DNA of 64,000 nucleotides from Nitratireductor sp. XY-223 (lineage in GTDB: Bacteria > Pseudomonadota > Alphaproteobacteria > Rhizobiales > Rhizobiaceae): the NCBI RefSeq assembly GCF_004959855.1, contig NZ_SPNT01000001.1, forward strand, positions 496,001 to 560,000. Reading direction: 5' to 3'. Below are positions 9,053-17,992 of the stretch, in pieces. A program made the position numbers and the translations under genes. The notes beneath the pieces are model-generated. The model saw only the letters and a list, made by a program, of their open reading frames with translations, searched no databases and was not told where the DNA came from. How positions within the stretch are numbered: the first letter of the stretch is position 1; every line of letters begins with the position of its first letter.

Positions 9053-9958
9053 ATGCACACGGTCTTTCTGCGCTACCTGGACGAGGTCGCCCGCCAGGGC
9101 TCGATCCGCAAGGCGGCCAACCTGCTCAATGTCTCGTCTACCTCCGTCAATCGCAAGATCATCAACATCGAGGAGGCGCTCGGCATCCGGCTGCTAGACC
9201 GTTCGCCGGAGGGCGTGGAGATCACGCCGGCGGGCAAACTTGTGCTCGAACACTGCCGCAAGACGCTCTACGATTTTGACCGGATCAAGGCGATGATCGA
9301 CGACATCAGGGACCTGCGCACAGGCCACCTGAACATCCAGACGCTGGATTCGGTGACCTTCGGCGTCCTGCCGCACGTGCTCGCTGAATATGGCGAGCGT
9401 TATCCCGGCATTTCCCTTTCGGTGACGACGGACCAGCCGGAATCCATCGTCAACTCCGTCGTCTCCGGCGACACCGATATCGGCATCAGCTTCAGCAACT
9501 ACGTGCATCCGGACGTACGGGTCTTTGCGGAAAAGGCTGCGCCGTTCGGCGTCATCATGCGCCCGGACCATCCGCTGGCCGAACGGACCAGCGTCACGGT
9601 CGACGATATCGAGGGCTACCCGCTGGTCAGGACCATCGACGCCAGGGCAGGGCATTCGCTGCTCGACCAGGAGATGGCGTCACTCTCGGTGCACCTGTCG
9701 ACGCATATTTTCACCAACGCGCTGGTGATCGCCAAGCAGGCGATCCTGTCCAAGCAGGTGGTCGGCATCTATACGAAGATGGGCTTCATGGACGAGATCG
9801 CGCGCGGCGAACTGAAATTCGTCAAGCTGTCGCACAAGGCGCTCAGCGAATACAAGATCGGGCTGATCATTTCCGCCGCGACCGCCATCGATCCGGTGAA
9901 GCACCTGTTCCTGAGCGTCGTGGAGCGGCAGTTCAAGCGGCTGAACTTCGATACGTAG
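9053..9958 (+). CDS. LysR-family transcriptional regulator
   Basis: The 301-residue protein has an N-terminal winged HTH (FLRYLDEVARQGSIRKAANL...) followed by a two-lobed LysR effector domain. I use ATG 9053, preceded by GCGAGGG, because the palindrome at 9018-9036 would otherwise fall inside the gene. It is transcribed away from the catabolic/ABC operon at 33-8889 and is the obvious regulator of it, with a pathway intermediate as likely co-inducer. Convergent with the phosphoesterase gene downstream. Confidence 0.92.
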   Translation: MHTVFLRYLDEVARQGSIRKAANLLNVSSTSVNRKIINIEEALGIRLLDRSPEGVEITPAGKLVLEHCRKTLYDFDRIKAMIDDIRDLRTGHLNIQTLDSVTFGVLPHVLAEYGERYPGISLSVTTDQPESIVNSVVSGDTDIGISFSNYVHPDVRVFAEKAAPFGVIMRPDHPLAERTSVTVDDIEGYPLVRTIDARAGHSLLDQEMASLSVHLSTHIFTNALVIAKQAILSKQVVGIYTKMGFMDEIARGELKFVKLSHKALSEYKIGLIISAATAIDPVKHLFLSVVERQFKRLNFDT

Positions 9959-9970
9959 AAGGAAGGCAGC

Positions 9971-9991
9971 CCCTCCCGCGTTCGGGAAGGG
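9971..9991. terminator. Possible bidirectional terminator hairpin
   Basis: An inverted repeat (CCCTCCCG / CGGGAAGGG with one bulged A, loop CGTT) fills the 43-base gap between convergent genes. There is no T-run on either side, so it may be a weak terminator or an mRNA-protecting hairpin. Confidence 0.4.
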
Positions 9992-10001
9992 CCATGCCTG
10001 A

Positions 10002-11939
10002 TCAGTCCCACAGATCCTTCTGCCAGGTCATCTGCGGCATTTCCTCGACCACCTCGAAGGTCATTGTATAGTCGAAGCTCCGGCCGTAGCGGTCGGTCGT
10101 CCGGGCGGTCAGCGTATGGACGCCGGCAGGCAGGTCGGCCGGCAGGTCGACGCGCCAGAGGTGCTGCGAGTTCTGCGACAGCATCCAGCCCTCGAGCGGA
10201 CCCGCGACCCCCTGCCATTCGACGCCATCCCACGTGGCAAATCCGTCTGTCTCCTTACTGTTCTTCGTCGACTTGAAGGCGATGCGGCCATTCGTCGACT
10301 GTATCGCCAGTGCCAGCGGATCGGCATATTCGACACCCGTACGCTTGGCCTCGCCCGTGCCTTCCTGGGTCCGCTTTGCGGCAATCGGCTCGCTGCCGTT
10401 GATCGAGACATTGACCTTGCTGTCCCTGGTGCCGTTCCAGACATTGACCGCGACCCAGGTGCCGCCCTTAAGATCCGCCCTGGTCAGCATGTTGAGGTCG
10501 AAGAGGTCATTGATGGTGACCGTGGGGATCACGTCCGAAGGCGCTCCGTTAAGCTGGACATAGGTGTAAAGGTCCATGGCCCATTCGCGAAAACGCGGCG
10601 TGTTGAAGGAGGCGTGCATCTGCTCATCTTCCTCGCCCCCGAACTTGAAATAGGTGTCGACATAGTCGGAGCCGTCGAACTCGAGCTGATAGTAGCCGCG
10701 CGGCGAGCCGAGGCGCTGGGTCGAGCGCGGGACACCGCTGTCATTGAGGTCGCCGGCCCACCAGGAACCGGACACGGCGCCAGTGACGATCTGGTGGAAG
10801 GGTGCCGACGGGACCTTGGTGAACGTTTCCCAGCCCTGGTAGTCCTCGCCCGGCAAGATGTTCTCGGTCGTGTGCGTGTGGCCGGAAAGACCGAGCGCCG
10901 GACGGCCCTCCAGCAGCGCGGCAAGCTTGTCGAAATTGTCCGTCTGGTGCTTGGCCGTGATGTTGTCGGTGAAGGTCTGGAACGGAATGTGGGCGCTCAC
11001 AACGATCAGCTTGTCCTGCGGCACATGGGCGAGATCGTTGGCGAGCCAGGCGAGCTGCCGGTCCGAGATCACGCCGTTATAGGCCGATTTCTTGTCGGGT
11101 GAGCAGAAGGGGTGCGGATCGACGCCGTTGCAGGGGTAGCGCACGTTGTCGAGCGTGACGAAGTGCACGTTGCCGATGTCGAAGGAGTAGTATTCCGGTC
11201 CCCATTCGGTCCTGAAGGTGTCAAAGGAATCGGCATCGCTCTCGGCGTCGAGGTCGAGATCGTGGTTGCCGCCGACCCAGTACTGGGGCACGCGGCCGAC
11301 CGCGCCGATCCTCTTGAGGCGCGGATAGAGCGACAGGTCGTCGCCGGCGACATCGCCTGCGTAGATGAGGCATTCGGTCTTGTCGTTGTCGCGGTTGACG
11401 AGCATCTTGCCGACGGTCTCGCGCACATAGCCGAGCTCGCGGTTGGTGTAGGCCTGCACGTCGCCGAAGACCAGGCAGTCGAACCCGGTGCCGGAGCCGT
11501 CGGCGATCAGCGGGAAGTTGATCTGCGCGGGCAGGGGGCCGGTCGGCTCGATGCCGCCGAAGCGCAGGTCGGGCGAACCGGCAACCTTGTGGACATAGTT
11601 GAACTGCGGAATCATGTCCTCGTCGACCGGCGTCGCATGGCCGGCCGGCTTGGTGACGAACAGGTTCATGTCGTCATAGGCCGGCAGTTCATATGTGCCG
11701 TCGGCGCCGGTGAGGACGACTTCGCGTCCGTTGGATACCATGACACCCTCGATGCTGGCTTCGCCGCCATCGAACCTGGAATTTCGGTTCGCGTCGAGAA
11801 AGACGGTGCCGCGCGCCTTGTCGCCGGCCTCGCCCTTTATGGTTTCGACGGACCCGATATAGGTCGCATCCTTGGCGTAGGTCATGGCCGTGCCGGCGAG
11901 CAGCACGGCAAGGGTCGTCATCAGTTTCCGGGATATCAT
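10002..11939 (-). CDS. Secreted calcineurin-like metallophosphoesterase
   Basis: The 645-residue protein begins with a Sec signal peptide (about 1-22, ending TYA). An N-terminal beta domain of the SdrD/MetallophosN type is followed by a metallophosphatase core with metal motifs CLVFGDVQ, IYAGDVAGDD, GGNHD, SAHIPF and SGHTHT, then a long C-terminal domain, as in phosphoesterases carrying the MetallophosN and MetallophosC modules. All metal ligands are present. The first metal motif is D-x-Q rather than D-x-H, common in this subgroup. Start 11939 has AAGGAG upstream; a start at 11981 lacks one. It stands alone and probably acts on periplasmic phosphate esters. Substrate unknown. Confidence 0.88.
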   Translation of the reverse strand: MISRKLMTTLAVLLAGTAMTYAKDATYIGSVETIKGEAGDKARGTVFLDANRNSRFDGGEASIEGVMVSNGREVVLTGADGTYELPAYDDMNLFVTKPAGHATPVDEDMIPQFNYVHKVAGSPDLRFGGIEPTGPLPAQINFPLIADGSGTGFDCLVFGDVQAYTNRELGYVRETVGKMLVNRDNDKTECLIYAGDVAGDDLSLYPRLKRIGAVGRVPQYWVGGNHDLDLDAESDADSFDTFRTEWGPEYYSFDIGNVHFVTLDNVRYPCNGVDPHPFCSPDKKSAYNGVISDRQLAWLANDLAHVPQDKLIVVSAHIPFQTFTDNITAKHQTDNFDKLAALLEGRPALGLSGHTHTTENILPGEDYQGWETFTKVPSAPFHQIVTGAVSGSWWAGDLNDSGVPRSTQRLGSPRGYYQLEFDGSDYVDTYFKFGGEEDEQMHASFNTPRFREWAMDLYTYVQLNGAPSDVIPTVTINDLFDLNMLTRADLKGGTWVAVNVWNGTRDSKVNVSINGSEPIAAKRTQEGTGEAKRTGVEYADPLALAIQSTNGRIAFKSTKNSKETDGFATWDGVEWQGVAGPLEGWMLSQNSQHLWRVDLPADLPAGVHTLTARTTDRYGRSFDYTMTFEVVEEMPQMTWQKDLWD

Positions 11940-12124
11940 ATGGCCGCTCCTTGATAAGGTGAGAGTGTCAGGTTCGGCCACGGCTGTGAACCGCAGGTTT
12001 CAGTTCTGTGATCGTTTTCTTGCAGTTTGTCGGCTGGATCGCGGGCGGATGCCCGGTGCAGCGCACGCATTGTCCGGGAGCTGCGAGAATGCGGCCGGAA
12101 TCCCGACAGATCTGACAGCGACTG

Positions 12125-12175
12125 TTGACGTGCGAACGGGTTTTCGTTAATTAGTTCGGTAACAGAACGAACTAA
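12125..12175 (+). promoter_or_regulatory. Promoter with palindromic operator for the ROK operon
   Basis: A TTGACG hexamer (12125-12130) is followed 16 bases later by a poor -10 (TTAATT, 12147-12152). A perfect inverted repeat, TTAGTTCG-N9-CGAACTAA (12151-12175), overlaps the -10 region and ends 12 bases before the TTG start. This position suits steric repression by the ROK protein encoded next. The rest of the 248-base gap back to the phosphoesterase shows no gene. Confidence 0.55.
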
Positions 12176-12187
12176 AAGGAATGTCTG

Positions 12188-13402
12188 TTGAGCGACGCCA
12201 CACGCATTTCACGACAACTCTCGCTTTGCGCGGTCATGGAGACGATCGTCCATTACGGCCCGATCTCGCGGGCGAGCGTGGCAAAGCAGACCGGGCTTTC
12301 CAAACAGACGATCTCCGAAATCGCGCGCTTGCTGGAAAAGGACGGCTGGATCCGTGAGACCGGACGGACCAGCGGCCATGTGGGGCGTAGCGCCGTGACC
12401 TATGAAATCGTTCCGGATGCGGCCTGTATTGCGGCCGTCGACCTCGGCGGCACGAAGGCCCGGGCAGCGATCGCCGACCTGTCGTGCAATGTCCTGGCCG
12501 AGCTTGTCGAGCCCACCGACGAAAGGGGCGGGGTCCATGTCGTCAATCAAATTGCGCGCATGTGCCGGGACGTGGCGCGGCACAATGACATTGATTTCGA
12601 GAAGGTGCGGCTTGCCGTCGTCGGCGTGCCGGGTGTGCCGGATCCCGATACCGGGCGTGTGCTGATGGCGCCCAATATCGCGGACATTGAGAATTTTGAT
12701 GTCGTCGAGACCCTCAGACAGGAACTGGACCGCGACGTGTTCGTCGAAAACGACGTCAATCTCGCGGTTCTCGGCGAGCATTGGATTGGGACGGGATCGG
12801 GCATCGATGATCTTGCTTATGTCGCGCTCGGAACCGGCATTGGCGCTGGTATCATGGTCGGCGGCGAACTTGTTCGCGGTCACGCGCACGCGGCGGGCGA
12901 GCTGGGTTTCCTGCCGTTCGGCGCCGATCCGTTCGAACCGGAATCATTGCGCATCGGCGCACTTGAGCGCGTGACCGCCACATTCGGCATGCGCGACAGA
13001 TACAGCCAGTTGACCGGAAAGGACGAAGGCGTGCCTGCCATATTCGACGCCGCGGCGAACGGTGAGGCCGAGGCGCTGACGGTTCTCGACGAGACGGCGC
13101 GGCTGGTCGCGCGCGCCGTGGCGGCGATCTGCGCCGTGACAGGACCCGGCAGGGTCGTCCTCGGCGGATCGATCGGCAGCCGCGATGAGATCGCCGACCG
13201 CGTGCGGGCCTTCGCGGCGCAGTGTTTTCCGCGCCGGATCGATATTGCTGTTTCGTCTCTGGGAACGCAGGCCGCCATCATCGGCGCGGCGGCCGTCGGC
13301 CTCAGCCACCTGCATGCAACGCTCTTTTCCGGCGGCGTGCCGGGCGCAGCGATCGCCCTGCCGCCGCGCGACGTGATGAAATTCGGCGGAGCGCGGGCAT
13401 GA
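12188..13402 (+). CDS. ROK-family transcriptional regulator
   Basis: The 404-residue protein joins an N-terminal MarR-like winged helix (SRASVAKQTGLSKQTISEI) to a ROK sugar-kinase-like fold (AAVDLGGTKARAAI; GTGIGAGIMVGGELVRG). The usual zinc cysteine cluster after the HAAGELGF motif is absent, so it is a ROK repressor variant rather than an active kinase. The start is TTG 12188, with AAAGGA upstream. It heads the operon and probably represses it through the palindrome at 12151-12175. The inducer is likely a sugar or sugar-like ligand, by family precedent. Confidence 0.9.
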   Translation: MSDATRISRQLSLCAVMETIVHYGPISRASVAKQTGLSKQTISEIARLLEKDGWIRETGRTSGHVGRSAVTYEIVPDAACIAAVDLGGTKARAAIADLSCNVLAELVEPTDERGGVHVVNQIARMCRDVARHNDIDFEKVRLAVVGVPGVPDPDTGRVLMAPNIADIENFDVVETLRQELDRDVFVENDVNLAVLGEHWIGTGSGIDDLAYVALGTGIGAGIMVGGELVRGHAHAAGELGFLPFGADPFEPESLRIGALERVTATFGMRDRYSQLTGKDEGVPAIFDAAANGEAEALTVLDETARLVARAVAAICAVTGPGRVVLGGSIGSRDEIADRVRAFAAQCFPRRIDIAVSSLGTQAAIIGAAAVGLSHLHATLFSGGVPGAAIALPPRDVMKFGGARA

Positions 13403-14658
13403 CGGCATCTGCTCCCCACATTGAACAATTCCGGCGACTGGCCGACCGGGGAGAGCTCGTTTCCCTGCTGCAGTCTGCCGTCCAGCGGCAGAGCATCACC
13501 GGCAATGAAGCCAATTTTGTCGATTTCCTCGAGATGCAGATGTCCGGTCTGGGCCTTGACCCGCAGCAGGCGGATTTCCTGCCCGGGCGGCCCAATATCT
13601 GGGGCGAGCGCAAGGGCGCGGAGGGCGGTGAACGGCTCCTGTTCATCGGCCATACCGATACGGTCCACGTCCGCGGCTGGCAGGAGCGATGGCAAGGAAC
13701 CGAGCGCGAGGACCCGTTTGCGGCCGCCGAAATCGACGGCGAGATCTGGGGGCGCGGTGCCGGTGACCTCAAGGCCGGTATCTGTTCGGCGCTGGCGGCG
13801 CTGCGGTTGATCGACAAGGCCGGCCTGAAACTGAAGGGCGACGTCGCGTTTGCCTTTGTCGGCGACGAGGAGAGCGGCGAGCCGGAGACCGGCGTCAGCG
13901 CCGGCATCAAGGATTACACGCGCCGCGTCCTTTCCGGCGAGATCGGGAAGCCGGATTTTGCCGTCTATGTCGAGCCGACGCGGCTTTCGGTCTATCCGGC
14001 GCAGATGGGATTCTTCATTGCCGACATCAACATCACCGGAAAGTCTGCCTATTTCGGGGTGCCGGAGCTCGGCGTCGATGCCCTGAAGGCCGCGCATGCC
14101 GTCGCCGCGGCCATCTGGGAACACTCGGACGCGATATCCGCGCGGGCGGACCATGCGCTGGTCGGAAGGGCATTCGCCCTTGTGACGGAGATGAGCGGCG
14201 GCGGCTATATCGCCGTTCCGGGCGAATGCAGGCTCTCGCTGATCCGCAAGCTGCTGCCAGGGGAAGCGCTGGATGACGCTGTTGCGGAGTTCGAAGCGGC
14301 CGTGCGCGGCGCCAATGTTGCCGATGGCATCGCCATCGAATTTTCCTATCCGGCCGGCCGGGACCACCGTTTCGGCGGCGCGCCCGCAGAGGTCGCGGAA
14401 GACCTTCCGTCGATCCGGAACCTTGCCGGGATCCTCGCCGAGGCGATGCCGGGCCGCGGCCGCATCGAGGGCGCGCCTTACTGGTCGGAGGTCCCGTTCC
14501 TGATCGACCAGATCGGATGCCCGGCGGTCTATTGCGCCCCGGGAGACATCACCAACTGCCACACGCTCGAAGAACGCGTGAATGTTGAAGAATACGCGGC
14601 CGGCGCCGTTGCGTTTGCCGCCTTTATCGCAAGCCAGTGCGGTGTCGTCGGTCACTGA
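13399..14658 (+). CDS. M20-family metallo-deacylase (ArgE/DapE-like)
   Basis: The 419-residue cytoplasmic enzyme belongs to the M20 di-zinc amidohydrolases. Metal and catalytic residues are visible: His85/Asp87 in GHTDTV, Asp123 in GAGDLKAG, Glu157-Glu158 in GDEESGE, and a late His in NCHTLEE. The start is ATG 13399, overlapping the ROK stop as ATGA. Family members remove acyl groups from amino acids or cut dipeptides. Here it sits between a sugar-type regulator and a ribose-type transporter, so it may deacylate an imported N-acyl compound. That role is inference. Confidence 0.9.
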   Translation: MTASAPHIEQFRRLADRGELVSLLQSAVQRQSITGNEANFVDFLEMQMSGLGLDPQQADFLPGRPNIWGERKGAEGGERLLFIGHTDTVHVRGWQERWQGTEREDPFAAAEIDGEIWGRGAGDLKAGICSALAALRLIDKAGLKLKGDVAFAFVGDEESGEPETGVSAGIKDYTRRVLSGEIGKPDFAVYVEPTRLSVYPAQMGFFIADINITGKSAYFGVPELGVDALKAAHAVAAAIWEHSDAISARADHALVGRAFALVTEMSGGGYIAVPGECRLSLIRKLLPGEALDDAVAEFEAAVRGANVADGIAIEFSYPAGRDHRFGGAPAEVAEDLPSIRNLAGILAEAMPGRGRIEGAPYWSEVPFLIDQIGCPAVYCAPGDITNCHTLEERVNVEEYAAGAVAFAAFIASQCGVVGH

Positions 14659-14691
14659 CCCACCGCGGCATCAACAAGGGAGGTACCTGTT

Positions 14692-15750
14692 ATGCATATT
14701 TCCAGAATGATAACGACGGCGTCGGTGACGATGATGCTGCTCGGCGGTCTTGCCTACGCCCAGACCGTCGGTCCGCAGGGCGAAACCGCGACACCGTCCT
14801 CCACCATCAAGGTGGACGATGACAAGGTCTCGATGCTCAAGGATGGCAATTACCGTGCTGCGCTCTTGTGGCACGACCAGTCCGACTTCGTGAATGCCGT
14901 GACGGCAGGAGCAACGGACGAGTTCAGCCGGCTCGGCATCGAGGTGGTGGCGACGACCAGCGCCGGGTTCGACGCCGCAAAACAGCGCAGTGACATCGAG
15001 ACGGCGCTGGCGAAGAAACCGAACATCATCCTTTCGCTGCCGCTCGATCCGGTTACATCCGCAGCCGCCTTCAAGGAAGCCAAGGCCGAAGGCGTGAAGC
15101 TTGTGTTCCTGTCGAACCTGCCGCAGGACTACCAGCACCCGACCGACTACGCGGCCATCGTTACGGACGACCTGTTCCAGATGGGCAAACAGGCTGCCGA
15201 CGCGCTCGCCGAAGGCATGGGCGGCAAGGGCACCGTCGGCTGGATTTTCCATGATGCCAATTACTATGTCACCAACCAGCGCGACAATGCGTTCAAGACG
15301 ACCATCGAGAAGGACTATCCGGATATCGAGATCGTCGCGGAGCAGGGCATCAGCGATCCGGCCCGGGCCGAAGATATCGCCAATGCGATGCTTTTGAAGA
15401 ACCCGGACCTCGGCGGCATCTACGTCACCTGGGCTGGACCGGCAGAGGGTGTTCTCGCGGCGCTGCGCGCCAACGGCAACAAGACGACCAAGGTGGTGAC
15501 CCTCGATCTGTCCGAGCCGATCGCGCTGGATATGGTCAAGGGCGGCAACGTCACCGCGATCGTTGCCGACGAGGCCTACGAACTCGGCCGGGCGATGGCC
15601 GCCGCCGGCGCACGTGCCCTCGTCGGGCAGGAGACGCCGCCATTCGTGGTCGCGCCCGCCGTGACGGTGACCCCGGCCAATGTCGAGGCCGGCTGGCAGC
15701 AATCGCTGCACCGCGACGCGCCGGACAGCGTCAAGAACGCGGGCAAGTAA
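14692..15750 (+). CDS. Ribose-type ABC transporter substrate-binding protein
   Basis: The 352-residue periplasmic protein has a cleavable Sec signal ending near AYAQ (about residue 24) and a Peripla_BP_4/RbsB-like two-lobe fold. Members of this family bind sugars, polyols and related small molecules. A ribosome site (GGGAGGTACCTGTT) precedes ATG 14692. It is followed by a strong intergenic hairpin that could keep its transcript abundant relative to the permease. The mature sequence starts with an extra 30-40 residue stretch before the first beta strand (YRAALLWHD). Confidence 0.92.
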   Translation: MHISRMITTASVTMMLLGGLAYAQTVGPQGETATPSSTIKVDDDKVSMLKDGNYRAALLWHDQSDFVNAVTAGATDEFSRLGIEVVATTSAGFDAAKQRSDIETALAKKPNIILSLPLDPVTSAAAFKEAKAEGVKLVFLSNLPQDYQHPTDYAAIVTDDLFQMGKQAADALAEGMGGKGTVGWIFHDANYYVTNQRDNAFKTTIEKDYPDIEIVAEQGISDPARAEDIANAMLLKNPDLGGIYVTWAGPAEGVLAALRANGNKTTKVVTLDLSEPIALDMVKGGNVTAIVADEAYELGRAMAAAGARALVGQETPPFVVAPAVTVTPANVEAGWQQSLHRDAPDSVKNAGK

Positions 15751-15764
15751 GCAACCCGCCACAC

Positions 15765-15786
15765 CCGGCCGGCGACAGCCGGCCGG
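15765..15786 (+). other. Intercistronic hairpin after a binding-protein gene
   Basis: A perfect 9-bp stem, CCGGCCGGC / GCCGGCCGG, with tetraloop GACA lies in the 72-base gap between the binding-protein and permease genes. No T-run follows, so it is more likely an mRNA-stabilising or attenuating element than a full terminator. Confidence 0.5.
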
Positions 15787-15822
15787 TCACCGAAACAACC
15801 GCTTGCCGGAGAGCCTGAATTC

Positions 15823-16776
15823 ATGGATTGGCTGAGATCCGCCAGACACACCTTCGATCTGCAGCAATATGTCGTTTATCTCGGTTTCCTGGCCATCTTC
15901 CTGTTCTTCGCCGTCACGCTGAGCGACGACGGGTTCCTGACCACGCGCAACCTGTCGAACATCGTGCTGCAGACGGCCCCGGCGACGATCATGGCGATCG
16001 GCTTTGTCTTCGTGCTGTCGGCCGGTGAGATCGACCTGTCGTTCGGGTCCATCGTCGCTGTTTCGGCCCTGTCCGGCGCGGTGGTGATGCAGGACTACCC
16101 GATGGTCGCCGGTATCGCGGCCGGTCTGGGGATCGGCCTGGCGATCGGCTGGTTCAACGGGTTCCTGGTCGCCTATCTTCGCCTGCCGTCGTTCCTCGTC
16201 ACGCTCGCGACCCTCGGGCTTTTTGCGGGCGTCGCCCGGTCGATGACGGACCTGCGCTCGATCCCGGTCACCAACGATGCCTTTACCGGGTTTTTCGGCT
16301 CCGGGGCGCTGTTCGGAATCCCGTCGCTGATCCTGTGGACCATCGGCGCGGTGATCGTCGGTCACGTCATCTATCGGGAAACGCGTTTCGGCGCGCATGT
16401 CATCGCGACCGGCGACAATGCCGCAGCGGCGCAGGTCTCCGGCATCAAGGTGCCGCGCATCAGGCTGGCCGTTATGATGATCAGCGGCGGCTGCGCCGGG
16501 CTTGCCGGACTGCTCTATGCCGGGCGGCTGCAGGCGGCCCGGTACACGCTCGGCGAAAGCGATCTGATGACGGTTATCGCAGCGGTGATCGTCGGCGGCA
16601 CCGCGCTCAACGGCGGCAAGGGCTCGATCATCGGCGCGCTGGTCGGCTCGCTCCTGATGGGCATGCTCAACAACGGGCTCATTCTCATGGGTCTTTCGGT
16701 ATCGGACCAGATGATCGTGCGCGGACTGATCATACTGATCGCCGTGGCGATTTCACTGCGCGATCCCGGCAGGTAG
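15823..16776 (+). CDS. Ribose-type ABC transporter permease
   Basis: The 317-residue membrane protein shows eight to ten hydrophobic segments and family motifs such as AGEIDLSFG (about 67-75) and GGTALNGGKGS near residue 265, as in RbsC/XylH permeases. It works with the binding protein upstream and the single-domain ATPase at 17992. The PLP-protein gene is inserted between permease and ATPase. The start ATG follows CCGGAGAGCCTGAATTC. Confidence 0.93.
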   Translation: MDWLRSARHTFDLQQYVVYLGFLAIFLFFAVTLSDDGFLTTRNLSNIVLQTAPATIMAIGFVFVLSAGEIDLSFGSIVAVSALSGAVVMQDYPMVAGIAAGLGIGLAIGWFNGFLVAYLRLPSFLVTLATLGLFAGVARSMTDLRSIPVTNDAFTGFFGSGALFGIPSLILWTIGAVIVGHVIYRETRFGAHVIATGDNAAAAQVSGIKVPRIRLAVMMISGGCAGLAGLLYAGRLQAARYTLGESDLMTVIAAVIVGGTALNGGKGSIIGALVGSLLMGMLNNGLILMGLSVSDQMIVRGLIILIAVAISLRDPGR

Positions 16777-16786
16777 GGAGGCAAAA

Positions 16787-17992
16787 TTGTTCCTGGACGT
16801 ATTGAGGCGACGCAACCCGGAATTGATCGAGGCGGCCATCGCGCTGCACCAAAAGGGCCGGATTCCGGCCAATTCCTACGTGCTGGATATCGACGCCGTC
16901 GAGGAGAACGCGCGGCGGTTCAAGGCCGAGGCCGACAAGCGCGGCCTCAAGGTCTTCGCGATGACCAAGCAGGTCGGGCGCAACAGCGCCTTTTGCCAGG
17001 CGCTGATGCGCGGCGGTGTCGATCGCGCGGTCGCCGTGGACATGGCCTGCGCGGTGGCCTGCAGGCGCGCCGGCATGACCATCGGTCACCTTGGGCATCT
17101 GGTTCAGGTGCCGCGCCATGAAGCAGCGCCGGCGGCAAGGAACATCAGGCCCGAATACTGGACGGTGTTCAGCGAGGAAAAGGCACGTGAAGCCGCCGCC
17201 GCGTCGCACGGGGAAGGCCGCGAGCAGGCGCTCATGGCCAGGATCCAGACTGAGGGCGACATATTCTATCGCGGCCACGAGGGCGGGTTCCCGGCCGATG
17301 ATGTTGTTGCCGCGGCGGAGATGATTGACGCGCTTGCCGGCGCGCGCTTTGCCGGCATCACGACCTTTCCGGCACTGCTGTTCGACAATGAGACGCGGAA
17401 GGTCAAGCCGACGCCGAACCTTGCCACGCTTGCGAAGGCGGCCGAGAAGCTGGCCGCGGCGGGCCGTTCCGCAATCGAGATCAATGCGCCGGGAACGACG
17501 TCATCGGTGGTGCTCGATGCGCTTGCCGATGCCGGTGCGACGCAGTGCGAGCCGGGAAACGGGTTGCATGGAACAACGCCGCTTCACGCGCTCGAGGACC
17601 TGCCCGAACGCCCCGCGGTGGCCTATCTCAGCGAGGTCTCGCATCTGCATGGCGGGCGCGCCTACTGCTTCGGCGGCGGGCTCTATATCGATCCGGTCTT
17701 CCCGGACTACGACGTCAGGGCCGTCGTCGCGCGCGAGCCGACGACGCGCGACACGGCGCTTGCCAGCGTTGAAATCCCGCCGCCTTCGGCCATCGACTAC
17801 TACGGCATGATCGATACGTCCGGCCCGGCCGATCCGAAGCCGGGCGACAGTGTCGTCTTCGGGTTCCGCGGCCAGGCCTTCGTCACCAGGGCCTTTACGG
17901 TCGGCATCTCGGGCATTTCGGCGGGAGACCCGAAGGTGGTGTCCATCGAGAACATATTCGGCGGCGCCGAAACCTGGCCGGAGCTGCGCTGA
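16787..17992 (+). CDS. YhfX-like PLP-dependent protein (alanine racemase N-terminal domain fold)
   Basis: The 401-residue protein matches the YhfX branch of fold-type III PLP enzymes: an alanine-racemase-like barrel with candidate PLP lysine Lys61 in VFAMTKQVGRN, then a C-terminal beta domain. The start is TTG 16787 behind GGGAGGCAAAA. Function in this branch is poorly established; amino-acid racemase or PLP-dependent epimerase activity is plausible by fold. It overlaps the ATPase start by one base (TGATG), so it is tightly tied to the transporter. Together with the M20 enzyme it suggests the imported compound holds an amino-acid or amine moiety. Confidence 0.82.
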   Translation: MFLDVLRRRNPELIEAAIALHQKGRIPANSYVLDIDAVEENARRFKAEADKRGLKVFAMTKQVGRNSAFCQALMRGGVDRAVAVDMACAVACRRAGMTIGHLGHLVQVPRHEAAPAARNIRPEYWTVFSEEKAREAAAASHGEGREQALMARIQTEGDIFYRGHEGGFPADDVVAAAEMIDALAGARFAGITTFPALLFDNETRKVKPTPNLATLAKAAEKLAAAGRSAIEINAPGTTSSVVLDALADAGATQCEPGNGLHGTTPLHALEDLPERPAVAYLSEVSHLHGGRAYCFGGGLYIDPVFPDYDVRAVVAREPTTRDTALASVEIPPPSAIDYYGMIDTSGPADPKPGDSVVFGFRGQAFVTRAFTVGISGISAGDPKVVSIENIFGGAETWPELR

